From positions 1-64,000 of the forward strand of contig JAEZCO010000053.1 of assembly GCA_023433505.1 (NCBI GenBank): 64,000 bases of DNA, written 5' to 3'. Of this stretch, positions 44,372 through 52,772 are shown piece by piece. Position numbers and translations under genes: made by a program. This stretch comes from Bacillota bacterium. Lineage in GTDB: Bacteria; Bacillota; Clostridia; Acetivibrionales; DTU013. The notes below the pieces were generated by a model. The model did not search any database. It saw only the letters and a list, made by a program, of their open reading frames with translations, and had not been told where the DNA came from. How positions within the stretch are numbered: the stretch's first letter is position 1; each line of letters starts with the position of its first letter.

Positions 44372-45886
44372 TTACATACCAATTATCCTGAAGTCGATAT
44401 TTCTCGGAGGAGGGCACTTTGCCATAGTCTCCTTCATAATTTCATCCGTCATTCCGGTATCCCTCTCTTTGGCAAGTTTCCTTGCATTGTACAAATACCA
44501 CAGATCCACTATAAGCACCTCTCCCTCCCTTATCACAGCAAATTCCTTGCCGAAAAGGCTTTTACTGTCCAGGCCTCCTGCAGCCATGATATTTATGTTT
44601 GCAAATGAATCCTTAAAAACATTTAGAATAAAGAATACGATAGTTATCCTTATTATTTCCCACATAAGAGGTAGTGTTATATGAACAAAAAGCTCAACGG
44701 CACCTTTAACAGGCATCACACCCTTTGCTTTTTCAGCATTCAATTGGACAGCCTCCGTTGTGTAATTGTATTTGAGGAATTCTTTTGCAAGTTCAATATT
44801 CTTAGCCTTTGCAGGTATTACAAAAGCTTCTATTCCTCCGAAACAATACTGTTGGTCTCCTGCCTGGAAAACAGGAGTACCGGTAAATCCAACAGAGAAA
44901 TTTTGTCCTGCGGCAGTAATCGCATCCTTCATTTCCCCTTCAAGCCAGCTTCCGCATGGAAGGAACAGCGCATTGCCATTAATGAATTCGGTCTGCGCCT
45001 GGGTATGATTCATGGCAACAGTACCCTTCAGGATATAGTCCTTCTCTGCGATGGCTGCAAAAATCCCCATGACCTTTTTTACCGCATCAGACTGAAAAGC
45101 ACCCTCCGTATAGTTGAAAATATCGTTTATGGCTTGTTCTCCGCCTGCCGATGCAATGGCGGGATAGAATACCATTTCATTATAACTCGGATATATCCCC
45201 TGATAAGTAAAGAGAGCTTTTCCATCCTGTTTAGCCACTTCCCCCAGCGCGAGGAATTCATCCCATGTCTTTGGTGAATTTAGGCCCTTGCTTTCAAAGT
45301 ATGTCTTATTATAGAACAATCCGCCGGTATAATAGTATGCAGGAGCGTAGTATATCTTCCCGTCGCCATTAGGCTTGCACGGATCAAGGAAACCGTCAAG
45401 TAGGATGTCCTTTAAAAGCTTATCCGAATCAAGGGTTTTTGAATTAAAAACATCATCCAACCGGGCAAGTCCGCCTTCCTTTACTGCCGAAGGAAGAAGT
45501 CCGCTGGCATCGCTTGGGTTCATGTAAATGAAGTCCGGCACATCACCCGATACAAATCTTGGCCTTAGTATTTCACCTATCTTTGGATTCGTAGTCAAGG
45601 TAACCTTCACACCCGGATACGCAGTTTCAAACTTACTGGCGATATCTTCCCAGTATGCCTTTCCATACCCTCCCTCAAATGCCGCTACTTCAATATTCTT
45701 ATTGGCAAATTCCTGCTTTCCTTCCGTTGCATCCGTATCCCCGGTTTTTGTTTCACTGCTTCCTGCAACTGCAGTTTGACTGGTATCAGCCACCTTATTA
45801 TTGGCTGCTCCACATCCGGCAAGCATTGTGATGAACAGCGACAGCATACAGAAAATTGTGATGACTTTCATTGATGTCTTTCTCAT
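44372..45886 (-). pseudogene. Chimeric sugar-binding lipoprotein (deletion fusion)
   Basis: The 504-residue frame begins as a normal binding protein: signal with lipobox LAGC, FVSGDVPDFIYMNPSDASG, GGLFYNKTYFESKGLNSPKTWDEFLALGE, GIEAFVIPAKAKNIELAKEFLKY. After about residue 395 (near 44700) it becomes permease-like (VHITLPLMWEIIRITIVFFILNVFKDSF), then near 44560 changes again to about 60 residues I cannot assign. No permease genes follow. This suggests one or more in-frame deletions in a former importer operon. AGGAGG precedes the ATG, so the protein could still be made. Confidence 0.75.
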
Positions 45887-46202
45887 CTTACTACCTCCTT
45901 TTATAATCTAGTTTATGTGCATCGCAAGGCATACCACTCAAGAAGTCCTTGCACCCGGCTGGCCACCTTTATTGATATTAATTTGAAGTCTGCTTGAATT
46001 CGACACCTGCTTATCACGGCTTAATTATAGCTAAATACAAACCGTACTAGAATTGACTTTCTTCACCTATGTATGGATTATCTTAATATAGAAAGTAAAA
46101 TCCGTAAATTTTCATCTTTTTCTGTGGTGTTCTGCAGCAGATGCAGCAGGATTACTCCCCTGGCAGTCCCCTGCCTTTCAGCGCGGCTGAACATACCAAA
46201 GC
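45887..46202. other. Divergent gap upstream of phnG
   Basis: No gene is seen. The left end carries the ribosome site and presumably the promoter of the minus-strand binding-protein gene. From 46203 the plus-strand Pho box of phnG begins. Confidence 0.5.
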
Positions 46203-46256
46203 TTTACATGATTTTTACAAAAAGCTTATAAAAATGTAAAGGAAATAAATTAATAT
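46203..46256 (+). promoter_or_regulatory. Predicted Pho box and -10 of phnG
   Basis: TTTACA (46203), TTTACA (46214), CTTATA (46225) and GTAAAG (46236) are spaced by exactly 11 bp. TAATAT at 46251 stands 15 bp after the last, as at the pst promoters. The fourth repeat is weak. Start of phnG is 74 bp further on. Confidence 0.6.
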
Positions 46257-46329
46257 CATACTATGTTACTATCCAGGATTGCTGGATCAATACACTAGTG
46301 AGCTCAGAGATTAATGTTTCAATAGAATT

Positions 46330-46725
46330 ATGGAGGCTTTTATGGATTATACACAAATAGTAGAAGAAGGAAATATTGAAGCTCTTAAGGAAATATACGA
46401 CATTATCGTATCCCGGCTGCCATACAGACTGATTTCACAGCCTGAAACAGGAAAGGTCGTAATAAGCCATTCAGATCCCCAGGAAAAGACCGATACCTAT
46501 ATCGGCGATACCCTTGCAACATACTGCGAAGCAGAGGTAGACGGCTGTATGGGATATGGCGCTGTGCCGGGCAATGATCCGCAAAGGGCAATTTATGCTG
46601 CGCTGATCGACTCGGTCATATGGAATCAGCACCCTGTATCCTCGCTGATCATGCCCTTGCTTGAAAAAATGAGGGTCGAATTGCATTATAAATGGCAGAA
46701 TCGCTACAGGGAATTATGTGTATGA
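46330..46725 (+). CDS. PhnG-like subunit of carbon-phosphorus lyase
   Basis: A 131-residue protein matching PhnG along its length: YRLISQPETGKVVIS corresponds to 'YEVIRAAETGLVQI', YIGDTLATYCEAEVDGCMGYGAVPGNDPQRAIYAALIDSVI to 'FFAGDATLTRAAVRL..G.LGYSWVQGRDKQHAERCALIDALM' (recalled E. coli PhnG). PhnG is the small subunit of the PhnGHI complex that attaches phosphonates to ribose triphosphate. No phnH, phnI or phnJ lies in the window. It has a Pho box upstream and is coupled to the next gene by an ATGA overlap. Starts could be 46330 or the ATG at 46342. Confidence 0.75.
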   Translation: MEAFMDYTQIVEEGNIEALKEIYDIIVSRLPYRLISQPETGKVVISHSDPQEKTDTYIGDTLATYCEAEVDGCMGYGAVPGNDPQRAIYAALIDSVIWNQHPVSSLIMPLLEKMRVELHYKWQNRYRELCV

Positions 46726-47465
46726 ATACTTTCATCATCAACAATGTCAAAATTGTGACGCCTTATTATGTGCTGGAAAATGCATTCATCTATGTGAAAA
46801 GAGGTATCATCGAAGGCATTGGGCAGACCTCTGCGGGGAAAGTCCATAGAAGCTGCAGTATTATCAACGGAAATGGAAACTGGTTGTTTCCCGGCATAAT
46901 TGATCTGCATAACCGCTTATATGAAAAAGATACTTCTTTTTATAATGTAGAAACTGCGCTTGTCAGTCATGGGATTACGACAGTCTGCCATAATATTGCG
47001 GAAGAAGATACCGGCGTCAATGATTTTAACAATTTCAGGAGGCTTGGCATTATCCGCCACCATCTTTGTGCAAATTCCGGACCTTGCGAAGAATTCACCC
47101 TGCTCAATGCCTCCGGCATCATAAAAGAGGCAGCTTCTTCGTCCAATATCAAAATGACGGACATTGTTGAGAATCATCCGATCTATGTTATCTGTTCCGA
47201 TAGTGAAACGGAAACGATACTTGAAGCCATTTTTGCACTGAACGGCTGCCTGGGGCTGGATATGGTAAATGCCGTAAGAATGGCCACCATAAGCCCTGCC
47301 AAAGCCTTCGGCATAGAAAAAAAACTCGGTTCTGTCGAATTCGGCAAAAATGCCGATTTAATCCTGGTCAGCAGCCATAACAATATTCCAAAGGTAGAAA
47401 TGGTTTTTGTCAATGGCTGCAGGATTTATGACCCTTGCACTTCTTCAAACGGCAATGCCGTTTGA
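46722..47465 (+). CDS. Internally shortened PhnM-like amidohydrolase
   Basis: A 247-residue protein; full PhnM is about 380. The N-terminal half aligns to PhnM (FIINNVKIVTPYYVLENAFIYV, GNWLFPGIIDLH, ALVSHGITTVCHNIAEED). The last 90 residues match its end (ICSDSETETILEAIFAL, AVRMATISPAKAFGIEKKLGSVEFGKNADLILVS). About 130-150 middle residues are missing, including the metal-binding His region, and LHTD has become LHNR. The frame is otherwise open and the start overlaps the phnG stop. It is probably not a normal diphosphatase: either a decaying gene or one with a new role. Confidence 0.65.
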   Translation: MNTFIINNVKIVTPYYVLENAFIYVKRGIIEGIGQTSAGKVHRSCSIINGNGNWLFPGIIDLHNRLYEKDTSFYNVETALVSHGITTVCHNIAEEDTGVNDFNNFRRLGIIRHHLCANSGPCEEFTLLNASGIIKEAASSSNIKMTDIVENHPIYVICSDSETETILEAIFALNGCLGLDMVNAVRMATISPAKAFGIEKKLGSVEFGKNADLILVSSHNNIPKVEMVFVNGCRIYDPCTSSNGNAV

Positions 47466-47467
47466 AG
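47443..47467. other. Perfect hairpin over the phnM-like stop codon
   Basis: CTTCAAACGGC (47443-47453) is exactly complementary to 47457-47467 with a 3-nt loop. It covers the stop codon and has no T-run, so it may be a weak terminator or an mRNA-end stabiliser. Confidence 0.55.
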
Positions 47468-47504
47468 ACTCGGCCCCATACTCAAAGATAAATGCAACCT
47501 CTCC

Positions 47505-47801
47505 TTACTCCGTTTTTTTCCGTTTATTAGGATTCCTGGGAAACCATCCTCTTCCCACTCTTTGTTCCTGCTCGAAAAGCTCCCGGATGCTCCATAAAAG
47601 CGAAAATCCCAATACGGCTAAAAGCGCAGACAAAACAGGTAAACTTGAAAATACGGCTAGACAAAGACAAACCAATCCTGAGACCAGAAACAGCGGCCAG
47701 GCTTTGGTACCCACATGATACTCCGTTTTTATTACAACAGGATGTAACAGTCCGATCAATAGAAATGTGCCAAACCCAATGGCTATTCCGTCAAAATACA
47801 T
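47505..47801 (-). CDS. DUF4491-family small membrane protein
   Basis: A 98-residue protein with three membrane segments (about residues 4-21, 34-52 and 55-72). The ending SLLWSIRELFEQEQRVGRGWFPRNPNKR agrees with what I remember of the DUF4491 family, as does GIAIGFGTFLLIGLLHPVVIKTEY. Function is unknown. It stands alone, convergent to the phnG-phnM pair. Confidence 0.75.
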   Translation of the reverse strand: MYFDGIAIGFGTFLLIGLLHPVVIKTEYHVGTKAWPLFLVSGLVCLCLAVFSSLPVLSALLAVLGFSLLWSIRELFEQEQRVGRGWFPRNPNKRKKTE

Positions 47802-48100
47802 AAGCTGCCCCTCTCAATACATTCTCCATCCCTTTCAATCATTGATCTTGCATCGATAGCCCGATCTTTTCCCATGTGTCCTATGGCACATAAAACCATA
47901 ATATCATAAACACGCTGAAGGTTGCTATAAAAAACTTAATAGCAGCATTTAACACCGCGCATATGCTTACTTTCAACTCCGAAGTCGACTGCGGCCCCTT
48001 CCTGCGAGGGGAATTATCCGCAAAAAAAAACTGATTTCTATCAGTTTTCAAAAATAAGCATTGATATCGATTTTATATTGAAATACTACAGGCCATAGAA
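47802..48100. other. Intergenic gap with a terminator
   Basis: No gene is seen. A hairpin AAAACTGAT (48027-48035)/ATCAGTTTT (48040-48048) has a run of nine T on the minus strand and so ends the operon coming from 48694. The rest is the upstream region of the DUF4491 gene. Confidence 0.55.
48021..48048 (-). terminator. Terminator of the PilZ-like operon
   Basis: A nine-base-pair hairpin with a 4-nt loop, followed on the minus strand by nine T residues, 52 bp past the stop of the 72-residue gene. Confidence 0.85.
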
Positions 48101-48319
48101 TTAATTCGATTTTGTGAATAAAGCTGCTTGTGGATCGCAATCCGCACACAGCGGGCGGTTCAGTTTAAAATAATCTTCATCGATTTTCTGTGAACGCAAA
48201 TAGTTAATGAGCATTTGATCATCCCGGCCGGCTGGGTTTATTGCATGTCTTTTTATCAACTCTGTCAGATACTGCTGCACCTTAAAGTTCATTACACAAT
48301 TTTTCACTAATATCACCAC
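48101..48319 (-). CDS. Small hypothetical protein
   Basis: A 72-residue protein without recognisable domain. It carries a CADCDP motif near the C-terminus and a helical, basic first half. The start is ambiguous: GTG codons at 48319 and 48316 follow AGGA closely, and an ATG lies at residue 10. It ends just before a strong terminator and follows the PilZ-like gene by 30 bp, so it is probably the second gene of that operon. Confidence 0.5.
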   Translation of the reverse strand: MVILVKNCVMNFKVQQYLTELIKRHAINPAGRDDQMLINYLRSQKIDEDYFKLNRPLCADCDPQAALFTKSN

Positions 48320-48349
48320 GTTTCCTATTTCTATTGGTTGAATCCTATC

Positions 48350-48694
48350 CTATTGTTCTCCAACCTGACCGCATGCACTTTTCACAAGCTCGTCGATTTC
48401 CTTCCGGTCATTGTCGGGCAGTCCGACAAATTTCAAGTCATAGATAAACCCGTTGTCAACTTTGGTTTTGCTGTATATCTTGCCTACAACCTTAATATTT
48501 ACCTGAAACAAAAAGGAGGGCAGATGAATTTTCATCCGGACGTTGGCATTATTCTCAAGCTCATCCGTGCTTAATATCCTGATATCGTCAGCAGACATTT
48601 CAATAATGCTGAAATGTACTCCCTTGCTTTTATTTTCCGTAAAAATTTCTCCCCAGCCCTTCACCTTGCAGCCGGTTAAACTGGCGTTCATCAT
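48350..48694 (-). CDS. PilZ-like domain protein
   Basis: About 114 residues. MNASLTGCKVKGWGEIFTENKSKGVHFSIIEMSADDIRIL followed by MKIHLPSFLFQVNIKVVGKIY and YDLKFVGLPDNDRKEIDELVKSA has the strand order of PilZ c-di-GMP receptors. The RxxxR motif that binds c-di-GMP is not present, and the DxSxxG motif is only partly recognisable. It may thus be a non-binding member. GGGAGGTG lies eight bases before the ATG at 48694. Confidence 0.6.
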   Translation of the reverse strand: MMNASLTGCKVKGWGEIFTENKSKGVHFSIIEMSADDIRILSTDELENNANVRMKIHLPSFLFQVNIKVVGKIYSKTKVDNGFIYDLKFVGLPDNDRKEIDELVKSACGQVGEQ

Positions 48695-48997
48695 GGCATA
48701 TACACCTCCCAAACTTACGAGTGTTCAAGGATACTGATTTCCTCTCGCGGAAAACCGGATTACCCTTCCGTATTTATCATACCTGAGAGATAATAAAAAC
48801 CCATTAAATCAGTGTAAACTTATGGTTAAGCATGAATGGTCCCCATACAAAGCCGCAAAAGGGCCTTACATGAAAAATTTTACATTAACCTAACATTCAA
48901 TTTAGGCAAATTTAAAAAAACATAAGTACAATGAAATCAAATACATCCGGAAGTCACAAAAACTGCCGGATAATATCAAGACTCAGGAGATATTGCC
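48695..48997. other. Divergent regulatory gap
   Basis: No gene is seen. The minus-strand promoter of the PilZ-like operon and the plus-strand Pho box promoter (48879-48932) of the PAP2 gene share this gap. Confidence 0.5.
48879..48932 (+). promoter_or_regulatory. Predicted Pho box and -10 of the PAP2 gene
   Basis: TTTACA (48879), CTAACA (48890), TTTAGG (48901) and TTAAAA (48912) lie at exact 11-bp steps. TACAAT at 48927 stands 15 bp after the last. Geometry is identical to the other four boxes. Confidence 0.65.
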
Positions 48998-49516
48998 ATG
49001 TCATCGATCGTTGCTTATATAGAAAAAAAAGATATTGGCTTTTTCTACTTCCTGAACATACGGCTGCATTGCCGTCTGCTCAATGCTTTTATGAAGAACG
49101 TCACCCTGCTGGGATCTTTCCCCTTTGCCGTACTGCTGACGCTTGGCCTTTTATACGCCAGAAGGGAGCTTGGCCTTGCATTAATGATAAACCTTGCCAT
49201 GACCCAGATTGCCATACAGTCACTGAAACGGCTGGTCAACCGGCCAAGGCCGTATATGACCCATGAATGGGCGCTGCCCATCAATCCTCCCAAATGCAAG
49301 TATTCCTTCCCGTCGGGTCATTCGTGTTCTGCTTTTACCATCATGCTTTCAGTTTGCTGGTCCGTTCCGGGTTTATTGCCGTTTATGATTCCATTGACGC
49401 TTTTGGTAGGACTATCCCGAATATACCTGGGCTGTCATTATCCGACAGATGTAACCATGGGATTTTTTATATCCGTCCTTGTTTGTGAGGTATCCAAATT
49501 CGTTGTTATTGTGTAA
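48998..49516 (+). CDS. PAP2-family membrane phosphatase
   Basis: A 172-residue integral membrane enzyme. All three phosphatase signature blocks are present: KRLVNRPRP, SFPSGHS and SRIYLGCHYPTDV, the last with the catalytic His. It dephosphorylates a lipid phosphate such as undecaprenyl pyrophosphate or phosphatidylglycerol phosphate; which one cannot be told. CAGGAGATATTGCC precedes the ATG. A Pho box upstream suggests phosphate-starvation control, perhaps phosphate salvage from lipid carriers. Confidence 0.93.
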   Translation: MSSIVAYIEKKDIGFFYFLNIRLHCRLLNAFMKNVTLLGSFPFAVLLTLGLLYARRELGLALMINLAMTQIAIQSLKRLVNRPRPYMTHEWALPINPPKCKYSFPSGHSCSAFTIMLSVCWSVPGLLPFMIPLTLLVGLSRIYLGCHYPTDVTMGFFISVLVCEVSKFVVIV

Positions 49517-49570
49517 AAAACCAACCGTGAACCCGGCAATATCATTACCCCATCACTGAAAGAAGGAAAT

Positions 49571-51409
49571 ATGGAATCAATTATTAAAAGTCATGTCCCG
49601 TTTAATGATCACATAATACCGCTTAAAGCAAAAGCATCTATCTATAATAAAGCATTGGCAAGAGAAGATATGGGTGATGAATTTATGGAAATTCTGCAAA
49701 AAGGGGATATCAGGACCGTCTTTCAGCCTGTCATCTCGCTGAAGGACGGTATGTTTCTGGGATATGAGGCCCTCAGCAGGGGGCCTGAAAAATCTGTCTT
49801 TTACAATCCCGAAAAGCTGTTTGAATTCGCCAGGATATTCGGCAGGCTGTGGGAGCTGGAGCTTCTTTGCAGGCTTAAGGCGCTGGAGAATATTTCGAAA
49901 TACAATCCCGGCTTTCATATCTTTTTGAATGTGGACCCCCAAATCATCAACGATGAAAAATTCAAAAAAGGCTTTACAAAAGATTTTCTCAAAGACTTCA
50001 ATATCAATCCCGAGAATATCGTTTTCGAAATAACGGAAAAAAACTCTCTGGTAGACATCCTGGGCTTCAAAAAGGTCATTGACAACTACAAGGACCAGGG
50101 GTATAAAATTGCCATTGACGACACCGGCTCCGGTTACTCGGGCCTTAAGCTGATCACCGAAATCCACCCCCACTTTATCAAGCTGGATATGAACCTGATA
50201 CGGGACATCGACAAGGACGGCCTTAAATATGCGCTGATCAAGACATTCTACGATTTTTGCCTTGTCACCGACATCAAGCTCATTGCGGAAGGGATAGAAA
50301 CGGAAAACGAATTGAACACCCTGATTGATATCGGCATCGAATACGGACAGGGATATTTTATTCAAAGACCTTCGGAAAAGCTGCCTCCCATTGATGAAAG
50401 GGTCATTGAGCTTATAAAGGAAAGAAATACCAAAAAGAAGGAGCTGTATATTAACAAGTCCACCACCGTATTCGTCGGCGACATTTGCCGCAAAAATACC
50501 GTCATCAGTTCCTCCTGTACGGGCTCGAACATCCTCGAAATATTTAATCAAAACCCGTCGCTGCATGGGCTTCCCGTGGTGGACAACGAAAGACTGGCAG
50601 GCTTGATTATGAGGGACAAGTTTTTTGCAAAGCTCGGCACCCAGTACGGTTTTGCATTATATATCAACAGACCCGTAAGCATACTCATGAATAACCGCCC
50701 TCTGGCAGTTGAATATGAGACAACCATTGATACCGTTTCAAAAATGGCAGTGGCAAGAAATGAAGAAGCTTTGTATGATTATATCATTGTTACCCGGAAT
50801 TCAAAGTACTTCGGCATTGTCACCGTTAAGGACCTTCTGGAAAAAACAACGGAGCTGGAAGTAAACTACGCAAGGCATCTCAATCCCTTATCCGGACTCC
50901 CGGGTAACGTGCTCATCGAGCACAGATTGAGCCGCTTCCTCACAGCTGCGGCTCCCTATACCATCCTTTACGTCGATATCAATGACTTCAAGGTGTACAA
51001 CGACGTCTACGGCTTTGAAAACGGAGACAGAATGCTGCAGCACCTGGCTTCCATCATGTCGGGCTATGTCTCGGAATGCAGCTGCGGCAGCTTTTTAGGC
51101 CATATCGGCGGAGACGATTTCATCATAATCCTTGAAAGCTATGAGGTGTCGGAGCTGTGTAATAAAATCATTGAGGCCTTCGATGGCAGCGTTAAAAACT
51201 TTTATACCAACAACGATTTGGAGAGGGGCTTCATAACTTCAAAAAACAGGCGCGGAGAAGTGGAGAAATTCAGCATGGCCGGCATATCCATCGCCGGTAT
51301 CACCAACAAACGCAACAATTTTAAAAATATTTATGAATTGTCCGAATACTCCAGCAAAATCAAAAAGCGCTGCAAGGAAAAATGCTGCAGCTGCTTTTTA
51401 ATTGAATGA
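49571..51409 (+). CDS. EAL-CBS-GGDEF cyclic-di-GMP protein
   Basis: A 612-residue protein with domains in the order EAL (about 30-280), paired CBS (about 290-420) and GGDEF (about 430-595). The EAL part keeps YEALSRGP, NVDPQ, FEITEK, AIDDTGSGYSGL, IKLDMNLIRDI and IAEGIETENE, so phosphodiesterase activity is plausible. The GGDEF signature reads GGDDF, a conservative change that may or may not be active. No membrane segment is seen. The CBS pair may sense an adenine nucleotide. It lies 54 bp after PAP2 and is probably co-transcribed from the Pho box. Confidence 0.93.
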   Translation: MESIIKSHVPFNDHIIPLKAKASIYNKALAREDMGDEFMEILQKGDIRTVFQPVISLKDGMFLGYEALSRGPEKSVFYNPEKLFEFARIFGRLWELELLCRLKALENISKYNPGFHIFLNVDPQIINDEKFKKGFTKDFLKDFNINPENIVFEITEKNSLVDILGFKKVIDNYKDQGYKIAIDDTGSGYSGLKLITEIHPHFIKLDMNLIRDIDKDGLKYALIKTFYDFCLVTDIKLIAEGIETENELNTLIDIGIEYGQGYFIQRPSEKLPPIDERVIELIKERNTKKKELYINKSTTVFVGDICRKNTVISSSCTGSNILEIFNQNPSLHGLPVVDNERLAGLIMRDKFFAKLGTQYGFALYINRPVSILMNNRPLAVEYETTIDTVSKMAVARNEEALYDYIIVTRNSKYFGIVTVKDLLEKTTELEVNYARHLNPLSGLPGNVLIEHRLSRFLTAAAPYTILYVDINDFKVYNDVYGFENGDRMLQHLASIMSGYVSECSCGSFLGHIGGDDFIIILESYEVSELCNKIIEAFDGSVKNFYTNNDLERGFITSKNRRGEVEKFSMAGISIAGITNKRNNFKNIYELSEYSSKIKKRCKEKCCSCFLIE

Positions 51410-51435
51410 CCCGCCGGATTGGTTTGTTCTAACAA

Positions 51436-51494
51436 TTTACCTCAACTTAACATTTTCTAACATACTGTTTATCTATTTCTAATCTTTCTATAAC
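51436..51494 (+). promoter_or_regulatory. Looser Pho box region of the stalk-PstS gene
   Basis: TTTACC (51436), TTAACA (51447) and CTAACA (51457) form a 10-11 bp spaced array. A possible -10 (TATTTC near 51474, or TATAAC at 51489) does not follow the exact spacing seen elsewhere. Confidence 0.45.
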
Positions 51495-51565
51495 CTTCCT
51501 GAAATACAATCGGTATATCCCATAAAGGATGTCCCACAAATTAAAAAAATCAGGAGGTTGTCGAA

Positions 51566-52768
51566 ATGCAAAAAATCAAGGTTTCTCTGGTATTCATGCT
51601 GGTATTCTCCATCGTTTTGAGTTTGGGCCTGACTGCCGCCGCTGCCAGCAGCGTAAAAATCATGCTGGATGGCAAGGAGCTGGTATCCGATCAGGAGCCC
51701 CGTTTTGAAAGCAATTATACACTGGTGCCCATCCGTGTCATTTCCGAAAGCCTGGGCGGCGAAGTAGGCTACAACAATTCTACCAAGCAGGTAACTGTCA
51801 CCACGGCGGACCACAAGATGTCATTTACATTAGATTCAAAAACAGCAACCGTAGACGGAAAATCCGTAACCATGGATGTCCCCATGAGAGGCTTCGGCGG
51901 AAGAACCTTTATCCCGATCCGTTTCGTATCGGAGAATCTTGGTGCCGATGTAGGCTATTCCAATGCAACCAAAACCGTTACCATCACCTATTTCTCCAAC
52001 ATGACCGGTTCGCTGAAGCTTGGCGGTTCTACCACCATTTATCCTCCTGCGACAGCCGCCGCCGACGCTTTGATGAAAAAGAACAGCGGCCTTTCGGTAA
52101 CAGTGGCTGAAGGCGGATCCGGCGCAGGAATTACAGGCGCGGCTGACGGTACCTTCAACATCGGAAATGCTTCACAGGATCTTTCTTCCACACAGAAAAC
52201 CACCTATCCCGATCTTATACAGACCCAGATCGGAAACGATGCGGTTGCCATTATCGTGCATAAAGACAATAAAATAAAGAATCTTACAAAACAGCAGGTT
52301 TACGATATTTTTACAGGCGCAACGACAAACTGGAAAGATGTTGGCGGGACCGACAGCGCCATATTCGTCCAAACGCGCGAATCAACCTCAGGAACTCTGG
52401 ACTGCTTGAACAAGACAGCGATTCAGACAATCAATAAGGACGGAAAGGTTACCACAACTGCAACACCTCACAATTCTACCGGCCTCCTCCTGCAAGCAGT
52501 AAAGGATAATGTAAACGCAATAGGGTTCATATCCATGGGTTACATAGACAGTACCATAAATGCCGTCAGTGTAAGCGATATTCTTTGTACTTATAATAAT
52601 GCCTTTTACGGAGTCTGGCCCTATACACGTCATCTGAACATGATAACCAAAGGGACGCCGTCTGGACTTGCGGCAAAATATATCAACTACATGCGCAGCC
52701 CCGAAGGACAGAAAATTTTAACGAACGAACATTATCTGCCTTTGTTTGATAAGTATCTTCCCAAATAA
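51566..52768 (+). CDS. Stalk-domain/PstS fusion phosphate-binding protein
   Basis: A 400-residue exported protein. A signal peptide ends near AAAAS without a lipobox. Residues about 30-148 are two copper-amine-oxidase-N repeats (LVPIRVISESLGGEVGYN and FIPIRFVSENLGADVGYS). Residues about 150-400 are a PstS-type binding domain: LKLGGSTTIYPPA, GGSGAGITGAADGTFNIGNASQDL, VYDIFTGATTNWKDVGG, RESTSGTLDCL. The stalk domain is common in cell-surface proteins of Clostridia and Paenibacilli and may hold the receptor at the surface. It is the first of three PstS-type genes here. Confidence 0.9.
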   Translation: MQKIKVSLVFMLVFSIVLSLGLTAAAASSVKIMLDGKELVSDQEPRFESNYTLVPIRVISESLGGEVGYNNSTKQVTVTTADHKMSFTLDSKTATVDGKSVTMDVPMRGFGGRTFIPIRFVSENLGADVGYSNATKTVTITYFSNMTGSLKLGGSTTIYPPATAAADALMKKNSGLSVTVAEGGSGAGITGAADGTFNIGNASQDLSSTQKTTYPDLIQTQIGNDAVAIIVHKDNKIKNLTKQQVYDIFTGATTNWKDVGGTDSAIFVQTRESTSGTLDCLNKTAIQTINKDGKVTTTATPHNSTGLLLQAVKDNVNAIGFISMGYIDSTINAVSVSDILCTYNNAFYGVWPYTRHLNMITKGTPSGLAAKYINYMRSPEGQKILTNEHYLPLFDKYLPK

Positions 52769-52772
52769 ATAA

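Noticed and set aside
49577..50566. 329-residue minus-strand open frame
   Set aside because: It lies fully opposite the EAL domain gene, whose motifs are unmistakable; the frame is a shadow of biased codon use.
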